Part shown: one piece after another, positions 1 to 8,475 of the stretch | How the letters are laid out: every line of letters starts with the position of its first letter | Position numbering within the stretch: position 1 is the stretch's first letter | Source of the DNA: Burkholderiales bacterium | Lineage (GTDB): Bacteria; Pseudomonadota; Gammaproteobacteria; Burkholderiales; Burkholderiaceae_F | Length of the DNA stretch: 64,000 bases | Direction: 5' to 3' | NCBI GenBank assembly: GCA_020248865.1 | Contig: JADCGS010000022.1 | Location: 49,592-113,591 of the forward strand | Translations under genes and position numbers: made by a program | Notes under the pieces: model-generated | What the model was told of the DNA's origin: nothing | Database searches by the model: none | The model's input: only the letters and a program-made list of their open reading frames with translations

Positions 1-312
1 GTGCTGGCGGCGCGGCTCGACGGCGCCGACGCCAAGGCGCTGCGCGAGACCGTGGACCAGTTGAAGAACAAGCTCAAGACCGCGGCGATCGTGCTGGCCA
101 GTGTGGATGGCGACAAGGTCCAACTGGCCGCCGGCGTGACGGCGGACGCCACCGCTCGGATCAAGGCCGGTGAGCTCGTGAACTTCGTCGCCCAGCAGGT
201 CGGGGGCAAGGGCGGTGGCAAGCCCGACATGGCGATGGCCGGCGGAACCGACGCGGCCGCGTTGCCCGCTGCGCTGGCCAGCGTGACCGGCTGGGCCGAG
301 CAACGGCTGTAG
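1..312 (+). CDS. alaS: Alanine--tRNA ligase, C-terminal fragment
   Basis: This is the last ~103 residues of alanyl-tRNA synthetase, whose start lies outside the window. The enzyme charges tRNA-Ala in the cytoplasm. The visible part is the C-terminal DHHA1/C-Ala region: a charged helix (residues 10-25), a beta-rich segment, then the glycine-rich stretch [16 protein letters not shown] typical of the AlaS C-terminus. The frame is open from base 1 and stops at 310-312. A tRNA-Ala gene is present later in the window but is unlinked. Calling it partial is certain; the GTG at base 1 is not the start. Confidence 0.95.
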   Translation: MLAARLDGADAKALRETVDQLKNKLKTAAIVLASVDGDKVQLAAGVTADATARIKAGELVNFVAQQVGGKGGGKPDMAMAGGTDAAALPAALASVTGWAEQRL

Positions 313-351
313 TCAAGCCAGCGGGCTGCCGCCCGTCGGGAGGAACATGCC

Positions 352-897
352 ATGTCAGGTGGGCCCGTGTATCGCCGTGCGACCCCCGCGGATGCGCAGA
401 TGCTCTGCGCCTTGATGTCGGATCCGGCGGTCTTCGGCGGCTTGCTGCAACTGCCGTATCCGTCCGCCGACGCATGGCGCAAGCGGCTGGAGGAGCAGGT
501 CCTGCAGCCGGCTGCGCTGCATCTGCTGGCGCTCGACGCCCATGGCGCCACGCCCGCGGTGATCGGCAGCGCGGGCATCCACCCGATCGGGCCGTCGCAG
601 CGGCAGAAGCATGTCGGCGGCATGGGCATCTGCGTGGCGCCGGCGTGGCAGCGCCGCGGCGTCGGCAGCGAACTGGTGCGCCGGTTGCTGGACTGGGCCG
701 ATAACTGGGCCGGCTACCTGCGCGTCGAGTTGCAGGTGTACACGGACAATGTGGCCGCGCTGGCGCTGTACCGCAAGTTCGGTTTCGATCGCGAGGGCAC
801 GCTGCGCGCCCATGCCCTGCGCGATGGCCGTTTTGTCGACTCGCATTTCATGGCGCGGCTGCATCCACGGCAACCGCAAGTCGACGTGACCCACTAG
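352..897 (+). CDS. GNAT-family N-acetyltransferase
   Basis: A 181-residue acetyltransferase that would transfer an acetyl group from acetyl-CoA to an amine. The acetyl-CoA pyrophosphate-binding motif QRRGVGSEL sits near residues 100-108, followed by the usual GNAT C-terminal segment with NVAALALYRKFGFDREG, where side-chain packing and substrate selection occur. A GGAGGA Shine-Dalgarno lies just before the ATG. It resembles the phosphinothricin/L-amino-acid N-acyltransferase branch, but the substrate cannot be read from the sequence. It ends 12 bases before the YbjQ gene and could be co-transcribed with it. Confidence 0.9.
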   Translation: MSGGPVYRRATPADAQMLCALMSDPAVFGGLLQLPYPSADAWRKRLEEQVLQPAALHLLALDAHGATPAVIGSAGIHPIGPSQRQKHVGGMGICVAPAWQRRGVGSELVRRLLDWADNWAGYLRVELQVYTDNVAALALYRKFGFDREGTLRAHALRDGRFVDSHFMARLHPRQPQVDVTH

Positions 898-909
898 AGG
901 AGCGCCCGC

Positions 910-1230
910 ATGATTGTCAGCAACCTCGAACTGATTCCCGGCCAGCGCATCGTCGCGCACCTGGGCATCGTGCAAGGCTCGACGGTGCGCGCCAAGCACG
1001 TGGGCAAGGACATCTTCGCCGGGCTCAAGAACATCGTCGGCGGCGAGCTCAGGAGCTACACCGAACTCATGCAGGAGGCGCGGCAGGAGGCCACCGACCG
1101 CATGATCGCCGAGGCCCGGTCCATCGGCGCCAACGCGGTGCTCAACGTGCGCTTTGCCACCACGTCGATCGCCGTGGGCGCAGCCGAGATCCTTGCCTAC
1201 GGCAGCGCGGTCAAGCTCGAAGAAACCTGA
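910..1230 (+). CDS. YbjQ / UPF0145 family protein
   Basis: A 106-residue soluble protein of the YbjQ (UPF0145) family, close to the usual ~105 residues. Family features visible are the opening strand with NLELIPGQRI, the GIVQGSTVRAKHVGKD segment, the long helix around LRSYTELMQEARQEATDRM, and the closing SIGANAVLNVRFATTS / EILAYGSAV strands. The family forms compact oligomers of unknown biochemical role. A GAGGAG site precedes the ATG. The next gene is a membrane-anchored relative, so the pair probably arose by duplication. Confidence 0.9.
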   Translation: MIVSNLELIPGQRIVAHLGIVQGSTVRAKHVGKDIFAGLKNIVGGELRSYTELMQEARQEATDRMIAEARSIGANAVLNVRFATTSIAVGAAEILAYGSAVKLEET

Positions 1231-1240
1231 GAGACCGGCC

Positions 1241-1777
1241 ATGGGCGCGCTGTTCGAAATCGGCTTACTGCTGACGCTGCTGGCAATCGGATTCTTTGCC
1301 GGGCGCGTTAACGAGCGGCGCCACTACGCATCGATCCGCGCCCGCGAGCAGCAGTACCAGGACGTGCTGGCGTTCACGTTCCGGTTCCCGCCCGACCGGA
1401 CCACGCCGCAGGAGGTCTTTCTCGTCACAGGCTCGGTGGTCATCAGCGCCGACTATTTCAAGACCTTCGTGGCCGGCCTGCGCAACCTGTTCGGCGGCCG
1501 CTTCCGCGCGTACGAGTCGCTGATGGAGCGCGCCCGCCGCGAGGCGCTGCTGCGGCTGAAGGCTGAGGCGCGGCGGCGCGGCGCGCGCCTCGTCGTGTGT
1601 GTGCGCTTCGAGTCCACCGCCATCACCAGCGGCTGGGCGCCCTCGATCGAAGTCCTTGCCTTCGGCACCGCATTGATTCCGGCCAGCGAGGCGGCCCGCT
1701 TCGTCGGCACCGGCCGCTCGCGCTTGCTCGGCGAGGGTTCGATCCGCACGCGCGCGGTCGGCGCCCGGCCGGCGTGA
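1241..1777 (+). CDS. Membrane-anchored YbjQ-like protein
   Basis: A 178-residue protein beginning with one hydrophobic segment (about residues 4-20, FEIGLLLTLLAIGFFAG) followed by a divergent YbjQ-like domain. LRNLFGGRFRAYESLMERARREALLRLKAEARRRGARLVVCVRFESTA aligns by eye with the corresponding part of the upstream YbjQ protein. It starts 10 bases after that gene stops, and its own stop overlaps the GTG start of the M48 peptidase (GTGA at 1774-1777), so translation is probably coupled. The function is unknown; the coupling suggests that it works with the peptidase at the inner membrane. Confidence 0.8.
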   Translation: MGALFEIGLLLTLLAIGFFAGRVNERRHYASIRAREQQYQDVLAFTFRFPPDRTTPQEVFLVTGSVVISADYFKTFVAGLRNLFGGRFRAYESLMERARREALLRLKAEARRRGARLVVCVRFESTAITSGWAPSIEVLAFGTALIPASEAARFVGTGRSRLLGEGSIRTRAVGARPA

Positions 1778-2646
1778 AGTTCGAGAACCGGCTGCCCGAC
1801 GAGGGCATCAACGCCAGCCACGACAGCCCGCTGCGGGAGTTCGCCTGGCTCGTCGCCGGCAGCCTCGCGCTCCTGGCGCTTGCCGTGGTGGTCGTGTCCT
1901 ATGGCGCACAATGGCTGGCGCCGCGCGTGCCCTTCCGGTACGAGGCCCGCCTGGTGGCTGGAGTCGACTTCGCGACGCCGCCGCAGTCGCAAGCCGCGCG
2001 CGCCGCACAGGCCGAGCTGCAGGCGCTGGCCGACCGGCTGGCGGCCAGCATGAACCTGCCCGAGGGCATGCAGGTGCGCGTCGGCTTTCGCGACGAGCCG
2101 GTGGTCAACGCCCTGGCCACCCTCGGCGGGCACACCGTTTTCTTCCGCGGCCTGATCGAGAAACTCGACAGCGAGGATGCAGTGGCCATGGTGATGGCGC
2201 ATGAGCTGGCGCACCTGAAGCACCGCGATCCCGCGGCGGCGCTGGGTCGCGGTGTGGCCGTGGGCGTGCTGCTGTCGGTCGTGTCCGCCGAGATCGGACG
2301 CAGCGCGGCCGGCGACGTGCTGACCCAGGCCGGCGTGCTCACCCTGCTGTCGTTCAACCGCGACCAGGAACGCCAGGCCGATGAGGAGGCGTTGCGCGTG
2401 CTGGCTGCCGAGTACGGCCATCTGGCCGGGGCCGTCGAGTTGTTCTCCACCTTCGCCACGCTCCAGGCCAGGCCGCCCGCCGGCACGACGGCGGTCGAGT
2501 TCCTCCAGTCGCATCCGCTGACGGCCAGCCGCACGGCAGCCGTGAGCGCATGGGCGCAGTCGCGCGGCGTGCCGCTGACCGGTCCGGTGCGGCCGCTGCC
2601 GCCCGCGCTGGCGGCGATCCGGGACAAGGCCAAGCGCCGTGGTTGA
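1774..2646 (+). CDS. M48-family zinc metallopeptidase, membrane-anchored
   Basis: A 290-residue peptidase of the M48 (Ste24/HtpX/BepA-like) family. A transmembrane segment lies at about residues 24-45. The catalytic zinc motif HELAH is at about 143-147 (VMAHELAHLKHRDP), and the expected downstream glutamate is in RQADEEALRVL. Most of the protein should face the periplasm. I chose the GTG at 1774 because it overlaps the upstream stop; the open frame extends further up but only as a shadow of the previous gene. Its stop overlaps the NUDIX start. A role in envelope protein quality control is inferred from the family. Confidence 0.88.
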   Translation: MKFENRLPDEGINASHDSPLREFAWLVAGSLALLALAVVVVSYGAQWLAPRVPFRYEARLVAGVDFATPPQSQAARAAQAELQALADRLAASMNLPEGMQVRVGFRDEPVVNALATLGGHTVFFRGLIEKLDSEDAVAMVMAHELAHLKHRDPAAALGRGVAVGVLLSVVSAEIGRSAAGDVLTQAGVLTLLSFNRDQERQADEEALRVLAAEYGHLAGAVELFSTFATLQARPPAGTTAVEFLQSHPLTASRTAAVSAWAQSRGVPLTGPVRPLPPALAAIRDKAKRRG

Positions 2647-3187
2647 GTCGAACCATTACCGGTTCTGCCCGCGCTGCGCGGCGCCGCTGAAGGTTGCGCT
2701 CCATGGCGGCCGCGAGCGGCCGGGTTGCGCGAGTTGCGGCTGGGTGCATTGGGATAACCCGACACCGGTGGTCGCCGCGGTGATCGAGTACGAGGGAAAG
2801 GTGCTGCTGGCGCGCAACGTGGCATGGCCGCCCAAGATGTTTGCGCTGGTGACGGGTTTCCTGGAGCGCGACGAGTCGCCCGCGGCCGCGGTGCTGCGCG
2901 AGGTCAAGGAAGAGACCGGGCTGGACGCGGCGCAGGCGACACTGATCGGCGCGTACGGTTTTGCGCAGATGAACCAGCTCATCCTCGGCTACCACGTGGC
3001 CGCCCACGGCACGCTGGCGCTCGGTGCGGAACTGGCCGAGGTGCGGCTGCTCGAACCCGAGCGGGTGCGCCCCTGGCCGCTGGCGACCGGGCTGGCCCTG
3101 GCCGACTGGCTGCGCGCGCGGGGCTTGCCGGTACACTTTCTCGACCTGCCATCGACCTCGGAACGCAACGCCAAGGCTGCATCATGA
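2639..3187 (+). CDS. NUDIX hydrolase with N-terminal zinc ribbon
   Basis: A 182-residue hydrolase of nucleoside-diphosphate-linked compounds. Cysteines at residues 10, 13, 30 and 33 form a zinc ribbon. The Nudix box runs from G73 (GFLERDE) through REVKEETGL at 87-95 with all key glutamates present. The layout recalls NADH pyrophosphatase NudC, but the protein is much shorter and lacks the extra N-terminal domain, so the substrate is open. The GTG start overlaps the M48 stop, and the end overlaps the tusA start by four bases (ATGA), so this is a tightly packed operon. Confidence 0.88.
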   Translation: MVESNHYRFCPRCAAPLKVALHGGRERPGCASCGWVHWDNPTPVVAAVIEYEGKVLLARNVAWPPKMFALVTGFLERDESPAAAVLREVKEETGLDAAQATLIGAYGFAQMNQLILGYHVAAHGTLALGAELAEVRLLEPERVRPWPLATGLALADWLRARGLPVHFLDLPSTSERNAKAAS

Positions 3188-3441
3188 GCAACCCGGAGCA
3201 AGGCACGCCCGTCCACGAGTTTCACCGCGAGATCGACACGCGCGGCCTGAACTGTCCCCTGCCCATCCTGCGCGCCAAGAAGGCGCTGGCGGAGATGGAA
3301 AGCCAGCAGGTGCTGCGGATCCTCGCCACCGACCCGGGCTCGATGCGCGACTTCCAGGCGTTCGCACGCCAGACCGGCAACGAGTTGCTGGGTCAGGAAA
3401 CGGCGGGCAAGGAATTCATCCACTACCTGAAGCGTCGTTGA
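3184..3441 (+). CDS. tusA: Sulfurtransferase TusA family protein
   Basis: An 85-residue TusA/SirA-like protein. The catalytic cysteine is C24 in the signature NCPLPIL, preceded by the DTRGL turn. In known members this cysteine carries a persulfide and relays sulfur for tRNA 2-thiouridine synthesis or molybdenum cofactor pathways. The length is normal for the family. The ATG overlaps the stop of the NUDIX gene (ATGA). In Burkholderiales this gene commonly sits just downstream of alaS and a NUDIX gene, which fits here. Confidence 0.9.
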   Translation: MSNPEQGTPVHEFHREIDTRGLNCPLPILRAKKALAEMESQQVLRILATDPGSMRDFQAFARQTGNELLGQETAGKEFIHYLKRR

Positions 3442-3457
3442 ACGACGGGAGCGGGGC

Positions 3458-3892
3458 GTGAAGCGCGTGGTCCTGTGGGGGGCACTGGCGACCGTCGTGC
3501 TGGTGCCGTTGTACTTCCTGGCGGCGCTCAGCTGGAACTACTCCACCGGCGAGCGCGCCGGCTGGGTGCAGAAGTTCAGCCACAAGGGCTGGCTGTGCAA
3601 GACCTGGGAGGGTGAGTTGGCGCTGGTGTCCATGCCGGGAGCGACGCAGGAGAAGTTCCTGTTCACGGTGCGCGACGAGGCCGTGGCCCAGGAGATCAAC
3701 CGGGTCATGGGCAAGCGCGTGTCGCTGCACTACGAGCAGAAGGTCGGCCTGCCCACCCGCTGCTTTGGCGAGACGCGCCATTACGTCACGCGGGTGAGCA
3801 TCGTCCCGGAGATTCCGCTGGCCCCCGGCGTGGTGGTACCGGCGCCTGCCGCTCCGCCCGCTGCGTCCGCTCCGTCCGCTCCGCTCAAGTAG
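3458..3892 (+). CDS. Hypothetical protein with one membrane segment
   Basis: A 144-residue protein of unknown function. An N-terminal hydrophobic segment (about residues 4-24) acts as signal anchor. The middle part (HKGWLCKTWEGELALVSMPG, then FTVRDEAVAQEINRVMGKRVSLHYEQ) is well structured and contains two cysteines, C47 and C102. The tail is a low-complexity Ala/Pro/Ser run. It starts with GTG 16 bases after tusA and may belong to the same operon. The codon pattern looks like that of a real gene, and short proteins of this shape occur in Burkholderiales, but I cannot assign a role. Confidence 0.75.
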   Translation: MKRVVLWGALATVVLVPLYFLAALSWNYSTGERAGWVQKFSHKGWLCKTWEGELALVSMPGATQEKFLFTVRDEAVAQEINRVMGKRVSLHYEQKVGLPTRCFGETRHYVTRVSIVPEIPLAPGVVVPAPAAPPAASAPSAPLK

Positions 3893-3948
3893 ACCTTCAC
3901 CGCCGCCGCCGGCAGCCCGACAGCAAACCGATTCCTCAGGAGACCCCC

Positions 3949-4449
3949 ATGCGCTTTGCCTGCCTCGCCCTGTGCGCCGTCGCCTGCCTGGCCGCTACGG
4001 CCGCCCACGCCGAGTCGAGCGGAACCTTTGCCGTGCGCCAGATGACGCCCGAGACCGCGCAGAAAGCCGTCAACGCGGCGCTGGCCGACTGCCGCAAGCG
4101 CGGCTTCCAGGTGACGGTGGCGGTGGTCGACCGCGCCGGTAACGCGCAAGCGCTGCTGCGCGACCGCCTGGCCGGCCCGCACACCGTGCAGACGGCGATC
4201 GACAAGGGCTTCACCGCCGTCAGCTTCCGAACCGACACGCTCGAGTTCGCGCGGCTCACGGGTCCGCAATCGCTGGCTGCCGGCGTGCGCCAGATCCCGC
4301 GCGTGGTGGCCGTGGGCGGCGGTGTGCAGATCAGCGCCGGCGGTCAACTGCTGGGAGCCGTCGGCGTGTCGGGCGCGCCCACCGGCGAGGCCGACGAACT
4401 GTGCGCCAAGGCCGGCATCGAGGCGATCCGCGAGGACACCGAGCTGTAG
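3949..4449 (+). CDS. GlcG/HbpS-type heme-binding family protein, secreted
   Basis: A 166-residue protein with a clear cleavable signal peptide (cleavage after AAHA, about residue 22) and one GlcG/HbpS (Haem-degrading-like) domain. Family landmarks are TPETAQKAVNAALADCRKRG, VTVAVVDRAGNAQALLRDRLAGPHT, TAIDKGFTAVSF and a C-terminal glycine-rich GGGVQISAGGQLLGAVGVSGA. It should act in the periplasm. HbpS-like members bind heme or cobalamin-like ligands, while others are uncharacterised. An AGGAGA site precedes the ATG. Confidence 0.85.
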   Translation: MRFACLALCAVACLAATAAHAESSGTFAVRQMTPETAQKAVNAALADCRKRGFQVTVAVVDRAGNAQALLRDRLAGPHTVQTAIDKGFTAVSFRTDTLEFARLTGPQSLAAGVRQIPRVVAVGGGVQISAGGQLLGAVGVSGAPTGEADELCAKAGIEAIREDTEL

Positions 4450-4823
4450 CTTCGTCGGGGCCGCAGCGACCGCTGTCCGGTCGCGCTTGGACTGTCGGCG
4501 CCGTAGATCGGGGTCGGACTTGGCCAGGGCGTACACCCTCAAGCACGCGTCTCGCTGGCCTGGCCGACTCGCACGGTCTCACGACGGACATTGCGCAGTC
4601 CAAGCGGTTCCCCGCCGCGGAATGGGGTCGTCCGCGATACGTCGGACGGTGCCCTGCGTTGCAGCCTCCGGAAAGCCTCCAGTAAGTGCTCCGCGCCGAG
4701 GATTGGGCAAGGCGCAGCCACTGCCTCTCGCATATCCGTTGTGCACTGTGGCGGCGTCGTAGCGGCAATCCTGTCCGCGACCACCGTGCCGGCATTGGCC
4801 GGCTGCAGACCAAGGAGATCAGC
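4450..4823 (+). other. Intergenic region upstream of the MipA gene
   Basis: No convincing gene was seen in these 374 bases. Frames crossing it lack family similarity and ribosome-binding sites. It must contain the promoter of the MipA-type gene, and an AAGGAG site lies just before that start. If the downstream two-component system is autoregulated its operator may be here, but I could not pick out a clear direct repeat. Confidence 0.5.
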
Positions 4824-5672
4824 ATGTTCCAACTCATTCGTCGAACCCTTTGCGGGCTGTTCGCCCCGCGCTCCGACGGCCCACGCGCTTTCGTTTCCCG
4901 GCCTGTGATCGGATTTGCGGCGGCATCGCTTGCCCTGATGACTGGGCTTGACCATGCGCACGCGCAGCCTTCCGATGCCAGCCGCACGCGCTACAGCGTC
5001 GGTGCGGCCGTGCTGTTCGACAGGGATGGCTATCGCAACGTCGGGACCGAGACGCTTGTGATCCCCGGATTTGGAATACAGAACAAATGGATCGACTTGT
5101 TTGGCCCTCAGCTCGACCTGCGCCTGATCGGCGACGAGGAACGCGATTGGTGGATCGGACCGCGTATCGAGTATCGGTTCGATGGCTACGACCAGAGCGA
5201 CGGAGCCATCTTTCGTGGCATGGCCAGCCGCAAGGGAGGCGTGTTCTACGGCCTGGCCGGCAGCTTCGAACTGCCCGGCGACTTCGAACTGGAGGCCGAC
5301 TATGTGCAGGCCGGGAGCGAGGCCGGCTTCAAGCGTGGCGCGGTCGCCTCCTTTCAGTTGAGCCGAGACTTCCGCAGCGGCCCGTGGTCGTTCGTCCCGC
5401 GCATCGGTCTCGAGTACCAGAGCAGCAGCTACATCAATTACTACTACGGCGTGCGAACGAGCGAGGTCACCGCGTCGCGGCCGGCCTACACTGGCAAGAG
5501 CGGCTGGAGTCCGGAGGTGGGGCTGCTTGTTCGTTACCAGTTGAGCCGGCGTCAGGTGCTATTGGCCAACTTGAACTACGAGCGCTATCCCAGTGCGATC
5601 CGCAACAGTCCGTTGATCGATGCCAGCGGCATTCCGCAACTGGTCCTCGGCTATCAGTTCTTGCTGAACTGA
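4824..5672 (+). CDS. MipA/OmpV family outer-membrane protein
   Basis: A 282-residue predicted beta-barrel of the MipA/OmpV family. The N-terminus has an unusually long signal peptide with the hydrophobic core VIGFAAASLALMTGL and cleavage near AHAQ (about residue 48). The mature protein has alternating aromatic strands such as WWIGPRIEYRFDGY and a family-typical end (LVLGYQFLLN). It sits in the outer membrane. It lies 49 bases upstream of an OmpR-type regulator gene in the same orientation. MipA genes beside two-component systems and RND pumps are a recurrent arrangement, pointing to a shared envelope or drug/metal stress response. Confidence 0.85.
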   Translation: MFQLIRRTLCGLFAPRSDGPRAFVSRPVIGFAAASLALMTGLDHAHAQPSDASRTRYSVGAAVLFDRDGYRNVGTETLVIPGFGIQNKWIDLFGPQLDLRLIGDEERDWWIGPRIEYRFDGYDQSDGAIFRGMASRKGGVFYGLAGSFELPGDFELEADYVQAGSEAGFKRGAVASFQLSRDFRSGPWSFVPRIGLEYQSSSYINYYYGVRTSEVTASRPAYTGKSGWSPEVGLLVRYQLSRRQVLLANLNYERYPSAIRNSPLIDASGIPQLVLGYQFLLN

Positions 5673-5721
5673 GGAACGGGAGCGTTGTGACTGGCCGCCT
5701 CGCCGCCGCACGCCACCTGCC

Positions 5722-6423
5722 ATGAACCGCATTCTCCTGGTCGAAGACAATCCGGCCATGCGCCAGCTCGTCGTGCTTGAGCTCCAGCGAGCGGGCATCG
5801 CAGCCGACGCTGTGGGGCGGATAAGCGAGGCCGAAGCGAGCTTCGCCCAGGTGCGGTATGCGGCCCTGGTGCTCGACCGCGGGCTGCCGGAGGGCGATGC
5901 GCTGCCCTGGCTGCGACGCTTGCGTGCCCGGCAGGTGCTGTTGCCCTGCCTACTGCTTACTGCGCGCGACGCCCTCCACGACCGCGTCGACGGGTTGGAA
6001 GCGGGTGCCGATGACTACCTCGCCAAGCCTTTCGAGCGAGATGAACTGGTCGCCCGTGTGCGTGCATTGCTGCGCCGACAGAGCGCGTGGGTGGCCAGTT
6101 CACCGCAGTGGGCCGGACTTGTCGTCGACCCGGTCGGTGCGCGTCTGAGCCACGGACGGGCCAGCGTAAATCTGGCGCCAAGCGAGCTGCAACTGATGCT
6201 GGCTCTCGTGCGGGCAGAGGGGCGGGTCGTCCGGCGCGCTGCGCTGGAGGCGTCGGCCTGGGGCCTGACCGAGCCGGTGACGCCCAACGCGCTGGATGTG
6301 GCGGTGCATCGACTGCGCCGGAAGCTGGCCCTGTTGGACTGCAACGTGCGTCTGTCCAACACCAAAGGTGTGGGTTACTCGCTGGAACAAGTGGTCGATG
6401 TCCATGGGGAAGGCGGTGCGTGA
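5722..6423 (+). CDS. OmpR/PhoB-type response regulator
   Basis: A 233-residue two-domain regulator. The receiver domain has the acidic pair E8/D9, the phosphoacceptor D52 (VLDRGLP), T80 and K102 (LAKPF). The C-terminal winged helix covers about residues 130-225, with LAPSELQLMLALV and NALDVAVHRLRRKL marking the recognition region. It should bind DNA as a dimer after phosphorylation by the kinase encoded next, whose start overlaps its end. Likely targets by position are the MipA gene and the RND efflux operon. The DRGLPEGD sequence resembles the QseB/PmrA branch. Confidence 0.9.
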   Translation: MNRILLVEDNPAMRQLVVLELQRAGIAADAVGRISEAEASFAQVRYAALVLDRGLPEGDALPWLRRLRARQVLLPCLLLTARDALHDRVDGLEAGADDYLAKPFERDELVARVRALLRRQSAWVASSPQWAGLVVDPVGARLSHGRASVNLAPSELQLMLALVRAEGRVVRRAALEASAWGLTEPVTPNALDVAVHRLRRKLALLDCNVRLSNTKGVGYSLEQVVDVHGEGGA

Positions 6424-7816
6424 GCCGAGGGCCGCCGTGCGGCCGGTACGAGCAGCCTTGCGTGGTCAAACGCCCAGTTTGGCCCTGCGCCTGGCGCTGG
6501 GTTTTGCGCTCGCGTTCGCATCCACGGCGACTCTGGTGGTCGGCGTTCAGGCCTTGCTCGCCGAGCGCTTTGATCACTTGAGCACGCGCCTGAGCATGGA
6601 GGGGCAGACGCACGACATTTTCGATGGCTTTGTGCTTGACGAACGGCGGCGCGTGGTGGGTGTCGCACTCGGACCCGAAGAGGCCTTGGGCTTCGATGAC
6701 TTTTTCGCCAATCTCAAGTTTCGCGTACTTGATGGGTCGGGTAAGGTCGTCGCAAGCAGCGAGGCGGATCGCCGTTCGTTGCTGGCTGGCATTGACGTCA
6801 GCGAGCAACCCGGCTTCTTCGGGATCGTTCGGTTCGATGATCGCGATTTCTTTGTCGGCGCCTGGCTGCGCGAAGTACACGGGCAGCCCTATGTGCTGCA
6901 GCTTGCACGCAGCGACCGCTTCGCGTTACTGGCCCGACAGGCCATCGCTCCCGCCATCACAGAAACGGTTGGGCTGCTGGGTGCCTTGTCGGCTGTGATC
7001 TTCGCACTGGCCGGCGCCTTGGCCGTTCGTTCGGTGCTTCGGCCCATTCGTGCCGTCGAGATGGCGGCTCGCGATGTGGGCGGCCGTAACCTGGCAGCGC
7101 GTCTGCCCGAAGAGAGCATGCCGGCCGAGATCCGGCCCCTGATCGAGACATTCAACGACGTGCTGGGACGGTTGGAAAAGTCGTTCCTGGAGCAGGAGCG
7201 CTTCATTGCCAACGCCGCCCACGAACTGAAGACGCCGCTGGCTTTAGCGCGAGCCCGCGTCGAAGCCGGGATCGAAAGCGACGAAGACCGCGCGCGCCTG
7301 CTGCAAGACCTGGACGCCATGGGGGGCCGGGTGCAGCAACTGCTTCATCTGGCTCAAGTGGCGGATCCGCAGAGCCTGCGACGAACTTCCGTGTGTCCTC
7401 TGGAGGTGGCGCGGGAGGTACTGGATCACTTGGCGTTCAAGGCGCAACGCCTGGACGTCACGCTGCATCTTCAGGCACCTGCCGTCGATGTTCGGATCGA
7501 GGCCGATGCCGGGGCGCTCTTCGTGCTGCTGAAAAACCTGGTCGACAACGCGCTCGATTTCGCGCCCTCAGAGTCCGAGGTCCGAGTGCTCCTGGACGAG
7601 GCCGGTCTGACCGTGAGCGACCACGGTCCCGGTGTGCTCCCGGAGCACCGAGCACGGGTGTTTGAACGGTTCTGGCGTGCCCCGGGCCAGTCGAGGCCGG
7701 GCTCGGGCCTTGGTCTGGCCGTGGTGAGCGAAATCGCTCTCGTCCATGGCTGGACAGTCGGTTACAGCGAAGCTCCCGGTGGAGGTGCCTTGTTCGCCGT
7801 GCGCTGGCGGCCGTGA
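6416..7816 (+). CDS. Two-component sensor histidine kinase
   Basis: A 466-residue membrane kinase partnered with the overlapping upstream regulator. Transmembrane segment 1 is at about 21-45 and segment 2 at about 183-205, with a ~135-residue periplasmic sensor between them. A HAMP linker follows, then the HisKA motif with phosphorylated H269 (NAAHELKTPLALAR), and the ATPase domain with NLVDNALDF (N box), DHGPGVLPEH (G1) and GSGLGLAVV (G2). I chose GTG 6416 because a GGGGAAGG site lies directly before it; in-frame ATGs at 6398 and 6404 are alternatives. Kinases of this layout often sense cations or cationic compounds. Confidence 0.88.
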   Translation: MREPRAAVRPVRAALRGQTPSLALRLALGFALAFASTATLVVGVQALLAERFDHLSTRLSMEGQTHDIFDGFVLDERRRVVGVALGPEEALGFDDFFANLKFRVLDGSGKVVASSEADRRSLLAGIDVSEQPGFFGIVRFDDRDFFVGAWLREVHGQPYVLQLARSDRFALLARQAIAPAITETVGLLGALSAVIFALAGALAVRSVLRPIRAVEMAARDVGGRNLAARLPEESMPAEIRPLIETFNDVLGRLEKSFLEQERFIANAAHELKTPLALARARVEAGIESDEDRARLLQDLDAMGGRVQQLLHLAQVADPQSLRRTSVCPLEVAREVLDHLAFKAQRLDVTLHLQAPAVDVRIEADAGALFVLLKNLVDNALDFAPSESEVRVLLDEAGLTVSDHGPGVLPEHRARVFERFWRAPGQSRPGSGLGLAVVSEIALVHGWTVGYSEAPGGGALFAVRWRP

Positions 7817-8475
7817 GCGGCCCAGCACTGGCTTGGCCTTCGGAGTCGCTCCACATTCGCGGTTCGACCGGGACGTGATGAACCAGATGGGGTGCGCGCC
7901 TCAGTCGGGTGACTTGCTGCACTTCGAGTTCTCGCAATGTCACTGATCGGGCACCGCAGTGGACGTCCACAGCTGCGGGCTGAGCCTGTGCCGCTGATTG
8001 CGACTGTCGGCCCCGCGAACGCCCGCTGATCTATCTTGGGCGTGATCGAGTGCGGCCGCAGCGCGTCGGTGGTCGGAACGCTTGCGGTGGCGCCGATATG
8101 CGAGTGCAGCGCCTTGAAGCCCGGCTTGTGGTCGGCGGTTCGCTTGCGACCGTAGGACTCGATCGCATCGGCCGGCAAGTCGAGCCCTTCTACCCGTTCG
8201 GTCGCGAGCGGACGGATCGTCATCAGCGCCGAGCGGCTCCGCGAGCGGCCCTCTCGGTCCATGACTGCGGCGGATCGACATCGCGTGCGCGATTCCGTCG
8301 CGTCGTCGTCCAGGCTTTCGATTGCGAGTCAGTAGCCTGCGTTTGCTGCTCGACTGGATCTCTGTTGGTCGGAAAGGATCTGGAAAGACAATGGCACGGA
8401 AGATTGTCTCGGGACAACGGGTTGACGCCGTCCGCTGCTCGACGGTGTCCAGATGAGCCCGTTAGCCGGGGAGAC
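7817..8475 (-). other. 659-base gap between kinase and efflux genes
   Basis: No intact gene. A reverse-strand reading from about 8223 down to 7970 gives an ordered-looking peptide (LPADAIESYGRKR, ALHSHIGATASVPTTDALRP) that I do not recognise. It may be a decayed gene fragment or chance. The right part (about 8330-8475) is somewhat less GC-rich and probably contains the promoter of the efflux operon, which would otherwise belong to the regulator transcript. Confidence 0.35.

Noticed and set aside
6296..6415. Longer sensor kinase beginning inside the response regulator
   Set aside because: The extra residues read as a shadow of the regulator's DNA-binding domain, and a ribosome-binding site lies before GTG 6416.
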